A stretch of 64,000 nucleotides of DNA from Flagellimonas lutaonensis (GTDB lineage Bacteria > Bacteroidota > Bacteroidia > Flavobacteriales > Flavobacteriaceae), in the NCBI RefSeq assembly GCF_000963865.1, contig NZ_CP011071.1, forward strand, positions 1,802,501 to 1,866,500, read 5' to 3'. Shown here in pieces: positions 52,388 to 60,341 of this stretch; position 1 is the stretch's first letter; each line of letters starts with the position of its first letter. A program made the translations under genes and the position numbers. The notes below the pieces were generated by a model. The model made no database searches. It worked only from the letters and a program-made list of their open reading frames with translations, and had not been told where the DNA came from.

Positions 52388-52783
52388 ATGAAAAAATCTA
52401 TTTTAACCTTTGCCCTGCTGTTGGTTACGGCCATAACGTTTGCCCAAAGTGATGATACGGTAAACGAATTTGATTCGAACTTTGCCCATGTAGTCTATTT
52501 CTGGTTCAACGACCCCGATGACGAGCAGGCCCGCGAACGCTTTGAGGCATCACTTAGAAAATTCTTGGACAATTCAAAGTATGCCAAGACCAACTTTATC
52601 GGCACCCCACCAAAAGCCGTACGTGATGTGGTCGATGATTCGTTTACCTACAACCTTATTGTGACCTTCGAATCAGCCGAGGCGCAAGAAGGCTACCAAA
52701 AAGAAGAGGCCCACATTACCTTTATCGAAGAATGTAAAGATCTTTGGAAAAAAGTCATCGTTTATGACGCGCAAGGTATATGA
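52388..52783 (+). CDS. Secreted Dabb (A/B-barrel) protein
   Basis: A 131-residue protein with a signal peptide (ILTFALLLVTAITFAQ). The remainder fits the dimeric alpha-beta barrel (Dabb) domain: FAHVVYFWFNDPDDEQARERF, NLIVTFESAEAQEGYQKEEAHITF. Dabb proteins include stress-responsive and catalytic members; a conserved His in FAHVVYF is typical. Its last 20 bases overlap the next gene. Confidence 0.82.
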   Translation: MKKSILTFALLLVTAITFAQSDDTVNEFDSNFAHVVYFWFNDPDDEQARERFEASLRKFLDNSKYAKTNFIGTPPKAVRDVVDDSFTYNLIVTFESAEAQEGYQKEEAHITFIEECKDLWKKVIVYDAQGI

Positions 52784-53333
52784 GCAATTCAAAGACTTTG
52801 AAATATTGGCACCGCAAACTGATGACAGCATGGCCATTGCCTCGCTACATGCACAGAGCTGGCAAGAAAACTATAGGGGTGTCTTTTCTGACCGCTTTTT
52901 GAATCATGCGTTGATCGATGACCGTTTGAAGATATGGACGAAGCGTGTCAATGCCCCATCTTCAAACCAATATATACTGTTGGCAAAACAAGGCAATGTT
53001 TTGGCAGGATTTTTATGCGCTTACATGAACGACCACCCGGTATATGGTACATTACTTGACAATCTTCATGTGGCCACAAAGTACAAAGGCCTCGGTCTTG
53101 GTAGGCACCTGATGACAATGCTGGCACGAAAAATTGATAATGGGGAAAATTATAATGGAATGTACCTGTGGGTATTGGAACAAAATCAGGAGGCCATACA
53201 ATTTTATGAACGTTTGGGAGGAAGTTTGGTCGAGACCGTCGAAGGCAACGATATAGGTGACCGCCCCTTTTTAAAACGAAGGTATCATTGGAAACAGTTG
53301 GATGCCCTTTCTGGAAACCAGATTAAAACTTAG
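52764..53333 (+). CDS. GNAT family N-acetyltransferase
   Basis: A 189-residue acetyltransferase. The acetyl-CoA loop is KYKGLGLGRHLMTML (R/Q-x-x-G-x-G/A) near residue 110, preceded by LLDNLHVATK, and followed by LWVLEQNQEAIQFYERLGG, the classical C-terminal GNAT motif. Substrate unknown. Its start overlaps the Dabb gene end by 20 bases in another frame. Confidence 0.9.
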   Translation: MTRKVYEQFKDFEILAPQTDDSMAIASLHAQSWQENYRGVFSDRFLNHALIDDRLKIWTKRVNAPSSNQYILLAKQGNVLAGFLCAYMNDHPVYGTLLDNLHVATKYKGLGLGRHLMTMLARKIDNGENYNGMYLWVLEQNQEAIQFYERLGGSLVETVEGNDIGDRPFLKRRYHWKQLDALSGNQIKT

Positions 53334-53336
53334 CTG

Positions 53337-53702
53337 ATGAACGTTGAAGAATTCAGAGACTATTGCTTGGCAAAAAAGGGCGTGGAAGAAACCTTTCCCT
53401 TTGATGAGCATACGTTGGTGTTCAAGGTAATGGGCAAGATGTTTGCCTTGGTGCCGTTGGAAAGACTTCCGTCACAGGCCAATCTCAAATGTGATCCCGA
53501 ACGTGCCATCGAGCTTCGCGAAGCTTATGACGGCATCATCACCCCCGGCTACCATATGAGCAAGGTACATTGGAACACCCTTTTCTATGAGAGCCTCCCT
53601 GATTCCTTTACAAGAGAACTGATCGACCATTCGTACGATTTGGTGGTGGAGAAACTTCCCAAGAAAACAAAAATAGAATGGGACGAACTGCCCGATTCTT
53701 GA
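53337..53702 (+). CDS. MmcQ/YjbR family protein
   Basis: A 121-residue protein of the YjbR fold: N-terminal FRDYCLAKKGVEETFPFDEHTLVFKVMGKMFAL, middle VNLKCDPERAIELR-like strand-helix and GYHMSKVHWNT. These small proteins resemble the double-wing DNA-binding fold. It starts 3 bases after the acetyltransferase stop. Confidence 0.9.
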   Translation: MNVEEFRDYCLAKKGVEETFPFDEHTLVFKVMGKMFALVPLERLPSQANLKCDPERAIELREAYDGIITPGYHMSKVHWNTLFYESLPDSFTRELIDHSYDLVVEKLPKKTKIEWDELPDS

Positions 53703-53730
53703 TTGGTTATCTTTAGGGTTTCAATGTAAC

Positions 53731-55500
53731 ATGCAAAAACTCATAGATTTCTACGGTGCCAATTTGACCCGATATACCGGGCAAAGCAATAAGGTTCAAA
53801 GATGGTTGCAAATGCTGTCCTATTCGCGATTGGTCCTTTTTTTGCTCACAATTTTGGCGGTGTACCTGCTGCGTTTCGAGGCGAAGTGGGCGGTCGTGGG
53901 CACCTTTCTGGGCATGGCAGCCTTTCTGGGCCTGGTCAGATATTACCAAGATGTGAAAAAGAAATACTGTCTTTTGCACGCCTTGGTAAAGGTCAATGCC
54001 ACCGAAATAGAAGTGTTGCAGCACAATTTTGAAGAGTTGCCATCAGGGGAAGAATATGTGGATGACCAACATTGTTACAGCCATGATCTAGATCTATTCG
54101 GAAAAGGTTCGTTTTTCCAATACCTGAACCGTGCCCAGCTTCAAGAAGGAAAAGATGCACTGGCGCAAATGTTCACCGCAAACGATATTGGTGCCATTAC
54201 CGCCAAACAGGAAACGGTCGATGACCTGGCCCAAAAACCAAAATGGCGACAAGACTTTACCGCCAGGGCCATGCTGATCCAGCAGCAAACCCCGGTTAGC
54301 GAAATAACAAAATGGCTCAAACAAAATGTGCCGTTTGTACCCGGATCGATGCGTTTTTTGCCCTGGTTGTTCTTGGTGATGACCTTATTTTTAGGAGCAA
54401 TGGCTTTTTGGCAAGGCTGGTCATGGAGTTTGTTGGGGTATTGGATTCTGTTAGGGTTGGGCCTTACAGGGCGTTACTTTAGACGCATACAACAATTGGC
54501 CCAAATGGCCGATAGGATCAAGGCCGTGTTCAAACAGTATTCGAGTTTGCTCACCAGTATAGAGGAAACCGAGTTTGAGGCGGCACAATTGCGATATCAA
54601 AAACAACGACTTTTGGTAGATGATAAAAAGGCCTCTGAGGCAATTGCAGATTTCGCACGGCTGCTCAACACCATGGATTACAACAACAATATCTTTTATG
54701 CCATATTTGGCAACGGCTGTTTTTTGGGAGCCTTGCAGACAGCCCATCAAATAGAGAAGTGGATTGGGCAGCATAAAGAGCAAGTAGCTGACTGGTTTGA
54801 AGTGATTGCGTTGTTCGACGCGTATAACAGCTTGGGCAATTTTGCCTTTAACCATCCGCTTTACTGTTATCCTGTGATCCATAACGGCCCCCAAGTACTC
54901 GCCTGTAAAGCGGCTGGGCACCCTTTGATTCCGGAAGAAAAGAATGTCAGGAACGACTTCACCATCAATCATGAGGATTTTTTTATAATCACGGGCTCGA
55001 ACATGGCGGGCAAGAGCACCTTTTTGCGAACAACCGGTCTCTTGATCGTAATGGCCAATATGGGGCTGCCCGTATGTGCCGAGGAGTGTCTCTATTCACC
55101 CAATAAGTTGGTGACGAGTATGCGGAGCATCGACTCGCTTAGCAAGGGCGATTCTTATTTTCTCTCAGAGTTGAAGCGGTTGAAGTTCATCATCGACCTG
55201 TTGCAAGAAGAACCCTATTTTGTGGTGCTCGATGAAATTTTAAAGGGCACCAACAGTACCGATAAGGCCGCTGGGTCCAAGAGATTTCTGCACCGCTTGG
55301 TACAGGCCCGTGCCACGGGGCTCATTGCCACGCACGATCTAAGTCTTTGTGAAGCCGCGGATGATTTGCCGCAAGTGCACAATTACTATTTGGATGCTAC
55401 AATTCAAGAAGGCGAGCTCTATTTTGATTACCGCCTTAAAAAAGGGGTCAGCAAAACCATGAACGCCTCCTTTTTGCTTGAAAAGATGGATATTGTTTAA
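53731..55500 (+). CDS. Membrane-anchored MutS-like ATPase
   Basis: A 589-residue protein whose C-terminal ~180 residues are the MutS ATPase domain: Walker A ITGSNMAGKSTFLR (near 428), SMRSIDSLSKGDSYFLSELKRLK, Walker B YFVVLDEILKGTNSTDKAAG, and THDLSLC. The mismatch-recognition and connector domains of MutS1 are missing. Instead there are two hydrophobic pairs: LVLFLLTILAVYLLRF with GTFLGMAAFLGLVRYY (about 35-75) and FLPWLFLVMTLFLGAMAFWQG with YWILLGLGLTGRYF (about 210-260), which predict a membrane location. It fits an uncharacterised Bacteroidota MutS branch and is unlikely to do canonical mismatch repair. Confidence 0.88.
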   Translation: MQKLIDFYGANLTRYTGQSNKVQRWLQMLSYSRLVLFLLTILAVYLLRFEAKWAVVGTFLGMAAFLGLVRYYQDVKKKYCLLHALVKVNATEIEVLQHNFEELPSGEEYVDDQHCYSHDLDLFGKGSFFQYLNRAQLQEGKDALAQMFTANDIGAITAKQETVDDLAQKPKWRQDFTARAMLIQQQTPVSEITKWLKQNVPFVPGSMRFLPWLFLVMTLFLGAMAFWQGWSWSLLGYWILLGLGLTGRYFRRIQQLAQMADRIKAVFKQYSSLLTSIEETEFEAAQLRYQKQRLLVDDKKASEAIADFARLLNTMDYNNNIFYAIFGNGCFLGALQTAHQIEKWIGQHKEQVADWFEVIALFDAYNSLGNFAFNHPLYCYPVIHNGPQVLACKAAGHPLIPEEKNVRNDFTINHEDFFIITGSNMAGKSTFLRTTGLLIVMANMGLPVCAEECLYSPNKLVTSMRSIDSLSKGDSYFLSELKRLKFIIDLLQEEPYFVVLDEILKGTNSTDKAAGSKRFLHRLVQARATGLIATHDLSLCEAADDLPQVHNYYLDATIQEGELYFDYRLKKGVSKTMNASFLLEKMDIV

Positions 55501-55543
55501 AGGCACTGATCAAGGTTCGACATAAAAATTTGTATAGATGTCA

Positions 55544-55605
55544 GGTCGAGCGCAGTCGAGACCTTGTCATATTCCAGATCATTATGGTCTCGACGGCACT
55601 TGAGG
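55544..55605. repeat. Inverted intergenic repeat
   Basis: GGTCGAGCGCAGTCGAGACC (55544-55563) and GGTCTCGACGGCACTTGAGG (55586-55605) are imperfect inverted copies around a 22-base loop. It lies between two convergent genes and may act as a terminator or be a dispersed element; no second copy is seen in the window. Confidence 0.5.
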
Positions 55606-55673
55606 ATACATGCATTGATTTTAAGGGCCTTTGCGCCATATAAATGACATATCTTGCATCGAACCCACGTTCG

Positions 55674-56774
55674 TTACAGCCCCTTTACTTGTACCTCGTG
55701 GAATTTGTCAGCCTGAAGCCTTAGCAACTCCTCGGCTTTTTGTTTTTTGTAGTTGTACAGTTCCTCTTCTGATTTGATATCGGCGTAGACCTTATCGTTG
55801 ATGGCAAGATCGGTGGCCAATACTTGGTTGCGCTGTTTCACCTTTTGGGTGACCCAAGTGGCCACTACACTTTCCTCTTCCTCCAATTTATAGTCATATT
55901 CCCCTTTAGGAGCGAGGAGTTTAGCAATAATGGGCGCCGTTTCAATGGCCAAGAAAAGCAAGAAGATAAAAAACGAGGGAAACCATGGCAGTTTGCCCAT
56001 GGCGTTAATGCGTGCCATTAGTCCGTCGAAACCGTCAATGATGGGTTGCGAATTGGCCACCACCTGCGCATATTCGGCATCCAAAGCCGCCATTTCGGCC
56101 TCGATAGCCGCTATTTTTTCACCGTTTGCCTGTTTCAGTTGCTGCAGTTCGGCGAGGTAGGCATCGTGCTTTTCACGTTTTTCCCTATAAACGGGTCCTT
56201 TGCCCAACAAACCTGTACCTGCCGTACCCTCGGCCTCAGAGATATAAGTATCGTACAGGGCATTGGTTTCGGCTTCTTTGGCAGCAATTTCGCCTTTCAA
56301 AGCAGCGATTTCTTGGTTCAATTGCTCAATTTTGGGCGTGTACTGCAGGGCCAATTGTTCTTTATTGGCGAGGGTCATGGCATTTTTTTCCTCAAGGATT
56401 ACCTGGTCGATTTCCTTTTCAAAGATTTTCATCTCCAAAGGTTTTGAAATGACCACGGCGATAATGGCCGCCAAGATGATCCGGGGGGTGGCCTGTAAGA
56501 TTTCCTTTTTGATATTGTCCCGTTTTTTGATGGTCGAGACGATGTATCGGTCTAGGTTGAAGATCAACAATCCCCATATCAATCCGAAGAAAACGGCGGT
56601 CCACACATTGTCAAAAACGGTGTAAAGTGCATACCCGCTGGCTATAAAGGCCATTACGGCCGTAAAGAACACGGTGGCTCCGATACCGGCGTACTTGGTG
56701 CGCTCACCGTTTGAACAAGTCTCTAAGATTCTGGTGTCCGCCCCAGAGCAGAAGATAAAAAAGCGTTGTAACAT
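55674..56774 (-). CDS. DUF4407 membrane protein
   Basis: A 366-residue protein with three N-terminal transmembrane helices (IGATVFFTAVMAFIASGYAL; WTAVFFGLIWGLLIFNLDRY; IILAAIIAVVISKPLEM), a long coiled coil (about 135-255, EQLALQYTPKIEQLNQEIAAL and following) and a fourth helix (FPSFFIFLLFLAIETAPII). The N-terminus RFFIFCSGADTRIL and NLDRYIVSTIKK are DUF4407 hallmarks. Function unknown. Confidence 0.88.
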   Translation of the reverse strand: MLQRFFIFCSGADTRILETCSNGERTKYAGIGATVFFTAVMAFIASGYALYTVFDNVWTAVFFGLIWGLLIFNLDRYIVSTIKKRDNIKKEILQATPRIILAAIIAVVISKPLEMKIFEKEIDQVILEEKNAMTLANKEQLALQYTPKIEQLNQEIAALKGEIAAKEAETNALYDTYISEAEGTAGTGLLGKGPVYREKREKHDAYLAELQQLKQANGEKIAAIEAEMAALDAEYAQVVANSQPIIDGFDGLMARINAMGKLPWFPSFFIFLLFLAIETAPIIAKLLAPKGEYDYKLEEEESVVATWVTQKVKQRNQVLATDLAINDKVYADIKSEEELYNYKKQKAEELLRLQADKFHEVQVKGL

Positions 56775-56791
56775 AATAGTGTTCGTTTTGT

Positions 56792-56807
56792 CCCGATAGC
56801 TATCGGG
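56792..56807. repeat. Perfect 16-bp palindrome
   Basis: CCCGATAGCTATCGGG lies 18 bases upstream of the DUF4407 start, in the gap before the divergent SQR-like gene. It could be an operator or one of the short palindromes common in Flavobacteriia intergenic DNA. Confidence 0.45.
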
Positions 56808-57039
56808 GTGATAAATTGCTCAATCCCCTTGTTTTGTGGAACCGTCGTCGGAGGGTTGGCAAAGACAGTTGAAAACCCACTTTTGGCAAGGGTAATGGTA
56901 TTAGAACGCAATAATTGGTGATTTGTTACATTGAGAACCCTATTGAATAAATTTATTTTAAATACTGGCCATATGTGACTTAGGTTACTGTTTTTGATTG
57001 GTAGCTATTGTAATTTCAATGGCATAAAACAACAAGGCC

Positions 57040-58242
57040 ATGACAACAACAGTAGTAATTGGTGGAAATTTCGCGGGAATGACCGCCGCATTGGAAATCA
57101 AACGAAAAGGAAAAGACCGGCATCGGGTAATCGTTATCGACAAATCTCCGCTCTTCTTGTTCATCCCTTCCTTGATTTGGGTGCCTTTGGGCAGGAGGGA
57201 GGTAAAGGATATCTCTTTCAGGAAAGACGAAATCTTAAACAGAAAAGGGGTAGAGTTTGTACAGACCGAAGCATTGGAGGTCGATCCAGAGAACAATATT
57301 GTAAAGACGAAAAAGGGCAACTTCACGTATGACCATTTGGTGGTGGCCACGGGCCCCAAGGTCGATTATCATGTGGCCCCGGGTGTTAAGGAACATGCCC
57401 ATTATATCGGCACGCCCAACGGCGCCATGAAGACCAGAAAGGCCCTTGAGGAGTTCAAAAAGAACCCAGGACCGATGGTCATTGGCGCTACCCAAAATGC
57501 AGGATGTATGGGAGCAGCCTACGAGTTTCTTTTCAATATTGAGAAATGGCTGCGCGAACAAAAGATCCGCAAAAAAGTCGACTTGTACTGGATTACCCCC
57601 GAAACCTTTTTGGGCCATTTTGGTATCGATGGCATACCAGGGGGAGAGACCATGCTGAAATCGTTCATGAAAATGTTCAACATTCACTACCGGACAGAGG
57701 TAGGGGTCGAAGAAGTCACTGAGAACAGTGTTAAACTCACTTCGGGTGAGGAACTGCCCAGCAAGTTCACCATGTTGATGCCGCCTTTTATTGGGGTTGA
57801 TTTTGTGACCAACTCACCTGCCCTGAACCCTACAGCGAATGGTTATTTGCCGGTGGGCGAAGATTATAGGCACCCTGACTGGCCCAATGTGTGGGCGGCC
57901 GGTATTGCCGTCGATGTAAAATTGCCCTTTAAACCCGGCAAGGTGCCTTTTTCAGGGCCCAAAACAGGCTATCCGTCTGACGAAACGGGCAAGATTGTGG
58001 CCGAGAATATCATCAGGGTCGAAAAGGGCAAAGAAAAACTGAAGAAGAAGGCATGGGGAAAAATACCCGGAATCTGTGTGATGGATGCGGGCAAGAAAGA
58101 GGTCATCATCTTGAGCGACCATTTGTTCAAACCCAGAAGGTTCGCCATCATGATTCCGAATGTGTTCCATGATTTTTCAAAGGTGCTGTTCGAAAAATAC
58201 TTCTTGTGGAAAACCCGTCATGGGTATTCGCAACTTCCTTGA
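57040..58242 (+). CDS. NAD(P)/FAD-dependent oxidoreductase, sulfide:quinone oxidoreductase-like
   Basis: A 400-residue flavoprotein. The FAD motif VVIGGNFAGMTAALEI (G-x-G-x-x-A/G variant) opens the protein, ATGPKVDY lies near 107 and the second Rossmann domain near 145. NAGCMGAAYEF near 153 and GICVMDAG near 347 carry two cysteines at places equivalent to redox cysteines in SQR; the third (near residue 128 in SQR) is not seen. This suggests an SQR-like enzyme or a related NDH-2-like reductase. The C-terminus (KVLFEKYFLWKTRHGY) is amphipathic and could bind the membrane. Confidence 0.82.
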   Translation: MTTTVVIGGNFAGMTAALEIKRKGKDRHRVIVIDKSPLFLFIPSLIWVPLGRREVKDISFRKDEILNRKGVEFVQTEALEVDPENNIVKTKKGNFTYDHLVVATGPKVDYHVAPGVKEHAHYIGTPNGAMKTRKALEEFKKNPGPMVIGATQNAGCMGAAYEFLFNIEKWLREQKIRKKVDLYWITPETFLGHFGIDGIPGGETMLKSFMKMFNIHYRTEVGVEEVTENSVKLTSGEELPSKFTMLMPPFIGVDFVTNSPALNPTANGYLPVGEDYRHPDWPNVWAAGIAVDVKLPFKPGKVPFSGPKTGYPSDETGKIVAENIIRVEKGKEKLKKKAWGKIPGICVMDAGKKEVIILSDHLFKPRRFAIMIPNVFHDFSKVLFEKYFLWKTRHGYSQLP

Positions 58243-58260
58243 GGTGATTGATTGATTTAG

Positions 58261-58292
58261 AAAAAATCCACTCAAAGTTGAGTGGATTTTTT
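58261..58292. terminator. Bidirectional terminator between SQR-like and M20 genes
   Basis: A 15-bp perfect stem AAAAAATCCACTCAA/TTGAGTGGATTTTTT with a two-base loop, placed between two convergent genes; A and T runs serve both strands. Confidence 0.92.
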
Positions 58293-58302
58293 AGTTGAAC
58301 CA

Positions 58303-59691
58303 TTACTGTGAAAGCTCGGTAAAATATTTGTAGAAATAGGGTATGGTCTCAATTCCCTTCAAGTAATTCCACACCCCAAAATGTTCATTGGGTGAGTGTA
58401 TGGCATCACTGTCCAACCCAAAGCCCATCAAAATCGTCTTGCTGCCCAACACCTGTTCGAAAAGTGCCACTATGGGAATGCTGCCACCGGTTCGTTCGGG
58501 AATCGGCGTTTTGCCAAAAGTGGTCTCATAGGCCTTGGCAGCCGCTTTGTAACCGATACTGTCAATATTGGTCACGTAAGGTAGGCCGCCATGGTGGGGC
58601 GTTACTTTGACCTTGACCCCTTTTGGGGCAATCGACACAAAGTGCTTTGCAAACAACTCGGTAATTTCATTGGGGTCTTGGTTGGGCACCAATCGCATTG
58701 AAATCTTGGCGTAGGCCTTGCTGGCAATAACCGTTTTGGCACCTTCACCGGTGTAGCCTCCCCATATGCCGTTGACATCCAAGGTCGGTCGGATTGAATA
58801 CCGTTCTGGCGTGGTGTATCCCTTTTCTCCATAGACATCATCGATGTCCAGTGCCTTTTTATACTCTTCCAAGTCAAAGGGGGCTTTGGCCATTTCTGCC
58901 CTTTCGGCTGCAGATACCTCTTCGACCTTGTCATAAAACCCGGGAATGGTAATTCGATTGTCCCCATCGTGCAGCGAGGCGATCATTTTTGCCAAAATAT
59001 TGATCGGGTTGGGCACGGCACCCCCATAAATACCCGAGTGCAGGTCTCTGTTCGGCCCTGTAACCTCGACCTCTACATAGCTAAGGCCCCGAAGCCCGGT
59101 AGTGATGCTTGGCACATCTTTACTGATCATACCGGTATCAGAAATCAGGATGATGTCATTTGAGAGTTTTTTCTGGTTTTCTTTTAAAAAATCTTCCAGG
59201 CTGTCGCTGCCCACTTCTTCTTCGCCCTCGATCATAAATTTGACATTGCAGGGCAACTGATCGGTCTTGACCATGAACTCCAATGCCTTTACGTGCATAT
59301 AGAATTGCCCTTTGTCATCACAGGCCCCACGGGCAAATATGGCTCCATCGGGGTGAATATCCGTTTTTTTGATGACTGGCTCAAAGGGAGGTGAGTGCCA
59401 TAGATCCAAAGGGTCGGGCGGTTGCACATCGTAATGGCCATATACCAAAACGGTGGGAAGATTTGGATCGACCATCTTTTCACCGTAGACCACTGGATAG
59501 CCTTTGGTCTCGCAGATTTCGGCATGGTCACAGCCTGCGGCCAACAGGGCGTCTTTTACAACGCGGGCCGTTTCGTGCACATCTTCAGAAAAAGCCGAAT
59601 CGGCACTGACCGAAGGTATTTTCAATAAATCAATAAGCTCGTTTATAAATCGGTCTTTGTGGGTATTGAGGTAGTCTTTGATTTGTTCCAT
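58303..59691 (-). CDS. M20-family dipeptidase
   Basis: A 462-residue zinc peptidase. Metal ligands are in LVYGHYDVQPPD (near 85), ARGACDDKGQFYMHV (near 118), EGEEEVGSDSLEDFL (near 153, catalytic Glu), ISDTGM (near 183) and the C-terminal AIHSPNEHFG. The lid domain begins at SYVEVEVTGPNRDLHSGIYG. It belongs to the CNDP/PepV-like dipeptidase branch and is cytosolic. Upstream, minus-strand TACTTTTAGCC at 59721-59711 resembles a weak -7 element, identical to that before hutH. Confidence 0.93.
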   Translation of the reverse strand: MEQIKDYLNTHKDRFINELIDLLKIPSVSADSAFSEDVHETARVVKDALLAAGCDHAEICETKGYPVVYGEKMVDPNLPTVLVYGHYDVQPPDPLDLWHSPPFEPVIKKTDIHPDGAIFARGACDDKGQFYMHVKALEFMVKTDQLPCNVKFMIEGEEEVGSDSLEDFLKENQKKLSNDIILISDTGMISKDVPSITTGLRGLSYVEVEVTGPNRDLHSGIYGGAVPNPINILAKMIASLHDGDNRITIPGFYDKVEEVSAAERAEMAKAPFDLEEYKKALDIDDVYGEKGYTTPERYSIRPTLDVNGIWGGYTGEGAKTVIASKAYAKISMRLVPNQDPNEITELFAKHFVSIAPKGVKVKVTPHHGGLPYVTNIDSIGYKAAAKAYETTFGKTPIPERTGGSIPIVALFEQVLGSKTILMGFGLDSDAIHSPNEHFGVWNYLKGIETIPYFYKYFTELSQ

Positions 59692-59770
59692 AAAAATTGG
59701 TCGATAGGTAGGCTAAAAGTACAAAAAAGAAGTTTTTGGCCGAAGGGGTTTTTCTGTTCAAAATTTGGAT

Positions 59771-59778
59771 TATATTTG
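59771..59778 (+). promoter_or_regulatory. Promoter -7 element of the tRNA-Leu unit
   Basis: TATATTTG, an exact TAnnTTTG match, lies 26 bases before the truncated tRNA-Leu copy and 100 bases before the intact one. A short hairpin CCCCGA/TCGGGG follows directly. Confidence 0.6.
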
Positions 59779-59803
59779 CACCCCGATACCTTTCGGGGCC
59801 TAA

Positions 59804-59843
59804 GCGGGTGTGGTGGAACTGGTAGACACGCTAGACTTAGGAT
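59804..59843 (+). pseudogene. Truncated tRNA-Leu (5' half only)
   Basis: GCGGGTGTGGTGGAACTGGTAGACACG is nearly identical to the start of the intact tRNA-Leu, through the D arm to the anticodon loop (CTAGACTTAGGAT), after which similarity stops. The 34 bases between this half and the intact tRNA are unrelated AT-rich sequence. It keeps the promoter and looks like the scar of a recombination event in the anticodon loop. Confidence 0.82.
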
Positions 59844-59877
59844 TTATCCAAATAAAAAGTGTTAATTTGCACTTTAT

Positions 59878-59959
59878 GCGGGTGTGGTGGAATTGGTAGA
59901 CACGTCAGACTTAGGATCTGATGCCGCAAGGTGTGGGGGTTCGAGTCCCTTCACCCGCA
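59878..59959 (+). tRNA. tRNA-Leu (anticodon TAG)
   Basis: An 82-base class II tRNA. The acceptor stem GCGGGTG pairs with CACCCGC (59952-59958), discriminator A, anticodon TAG in the loop of CAGACTTAGGATCTG, and a variable arm TGCCGCAAGGTG. CCA is not encoded. Confidence 0.96.
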
Positions 59960-59961
59960 CT

Positions 59962-59990
59962 AAAAGCCGAAGAGAAATCTTCGGCTTTTT
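59962..59990 (+). terminator. Terminator of tRNA-Leu
   Basis: A 12-bp stem AAAAGCCGAAGA/TCTTCGGCTTTT with a GAAA loop and a T-run, 3 bases after the tRNA. Confidence 0.92.
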
Positions 59991-60188
59991 TACTTTGAAA
60001 ATTGACCAAAAAAAGCACGGGTACAACATAGGTACAACATTTGACCTATTTTCAAGATAAACTTTGATTTAGTGTCATATAATTCCATTTGATATTAACC
60101 ACTATGTCAATCAATATAAATTCATAGAATTTAGGTTTTCTCGACTCTTGTTCTTCGATTTGGAGTTTATTATCATACAATATTCCCG

Positions 60189-60341
60189 AAAGTTAAACTC
60201 GTAAAATACTTCCATCAAAAGACTACGGCATAAAGCCACCGCTTCTGTCCATACTTATTTATTCCGTTTCCTTTTGAGCCAAGATTTTATCTTCCGTTTG
60301 GTTCACTGCTCAAATATTGTTTAATCTAAAATTTGAGTATT
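60189..60341 (+). promoter_or_regulatory. Conserved leader of the ParB-like gene (copy A)
   Basis: About 150 bases directly before the ParB-like ATG are repeated before the 52-residue gene at 62231-62383. Identical or near-identical blocks include CTCGTAAAATAC, CATCAAAAGACTACGGCATA, TTATTTATTCCGTTTCCTTT and CTCAAATATTGTTTAA. The last block also precedes the DUF932-like gene. The conservation suggests a shared promoter and 5' UTR with regulatory function. Confidence 0.7.
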
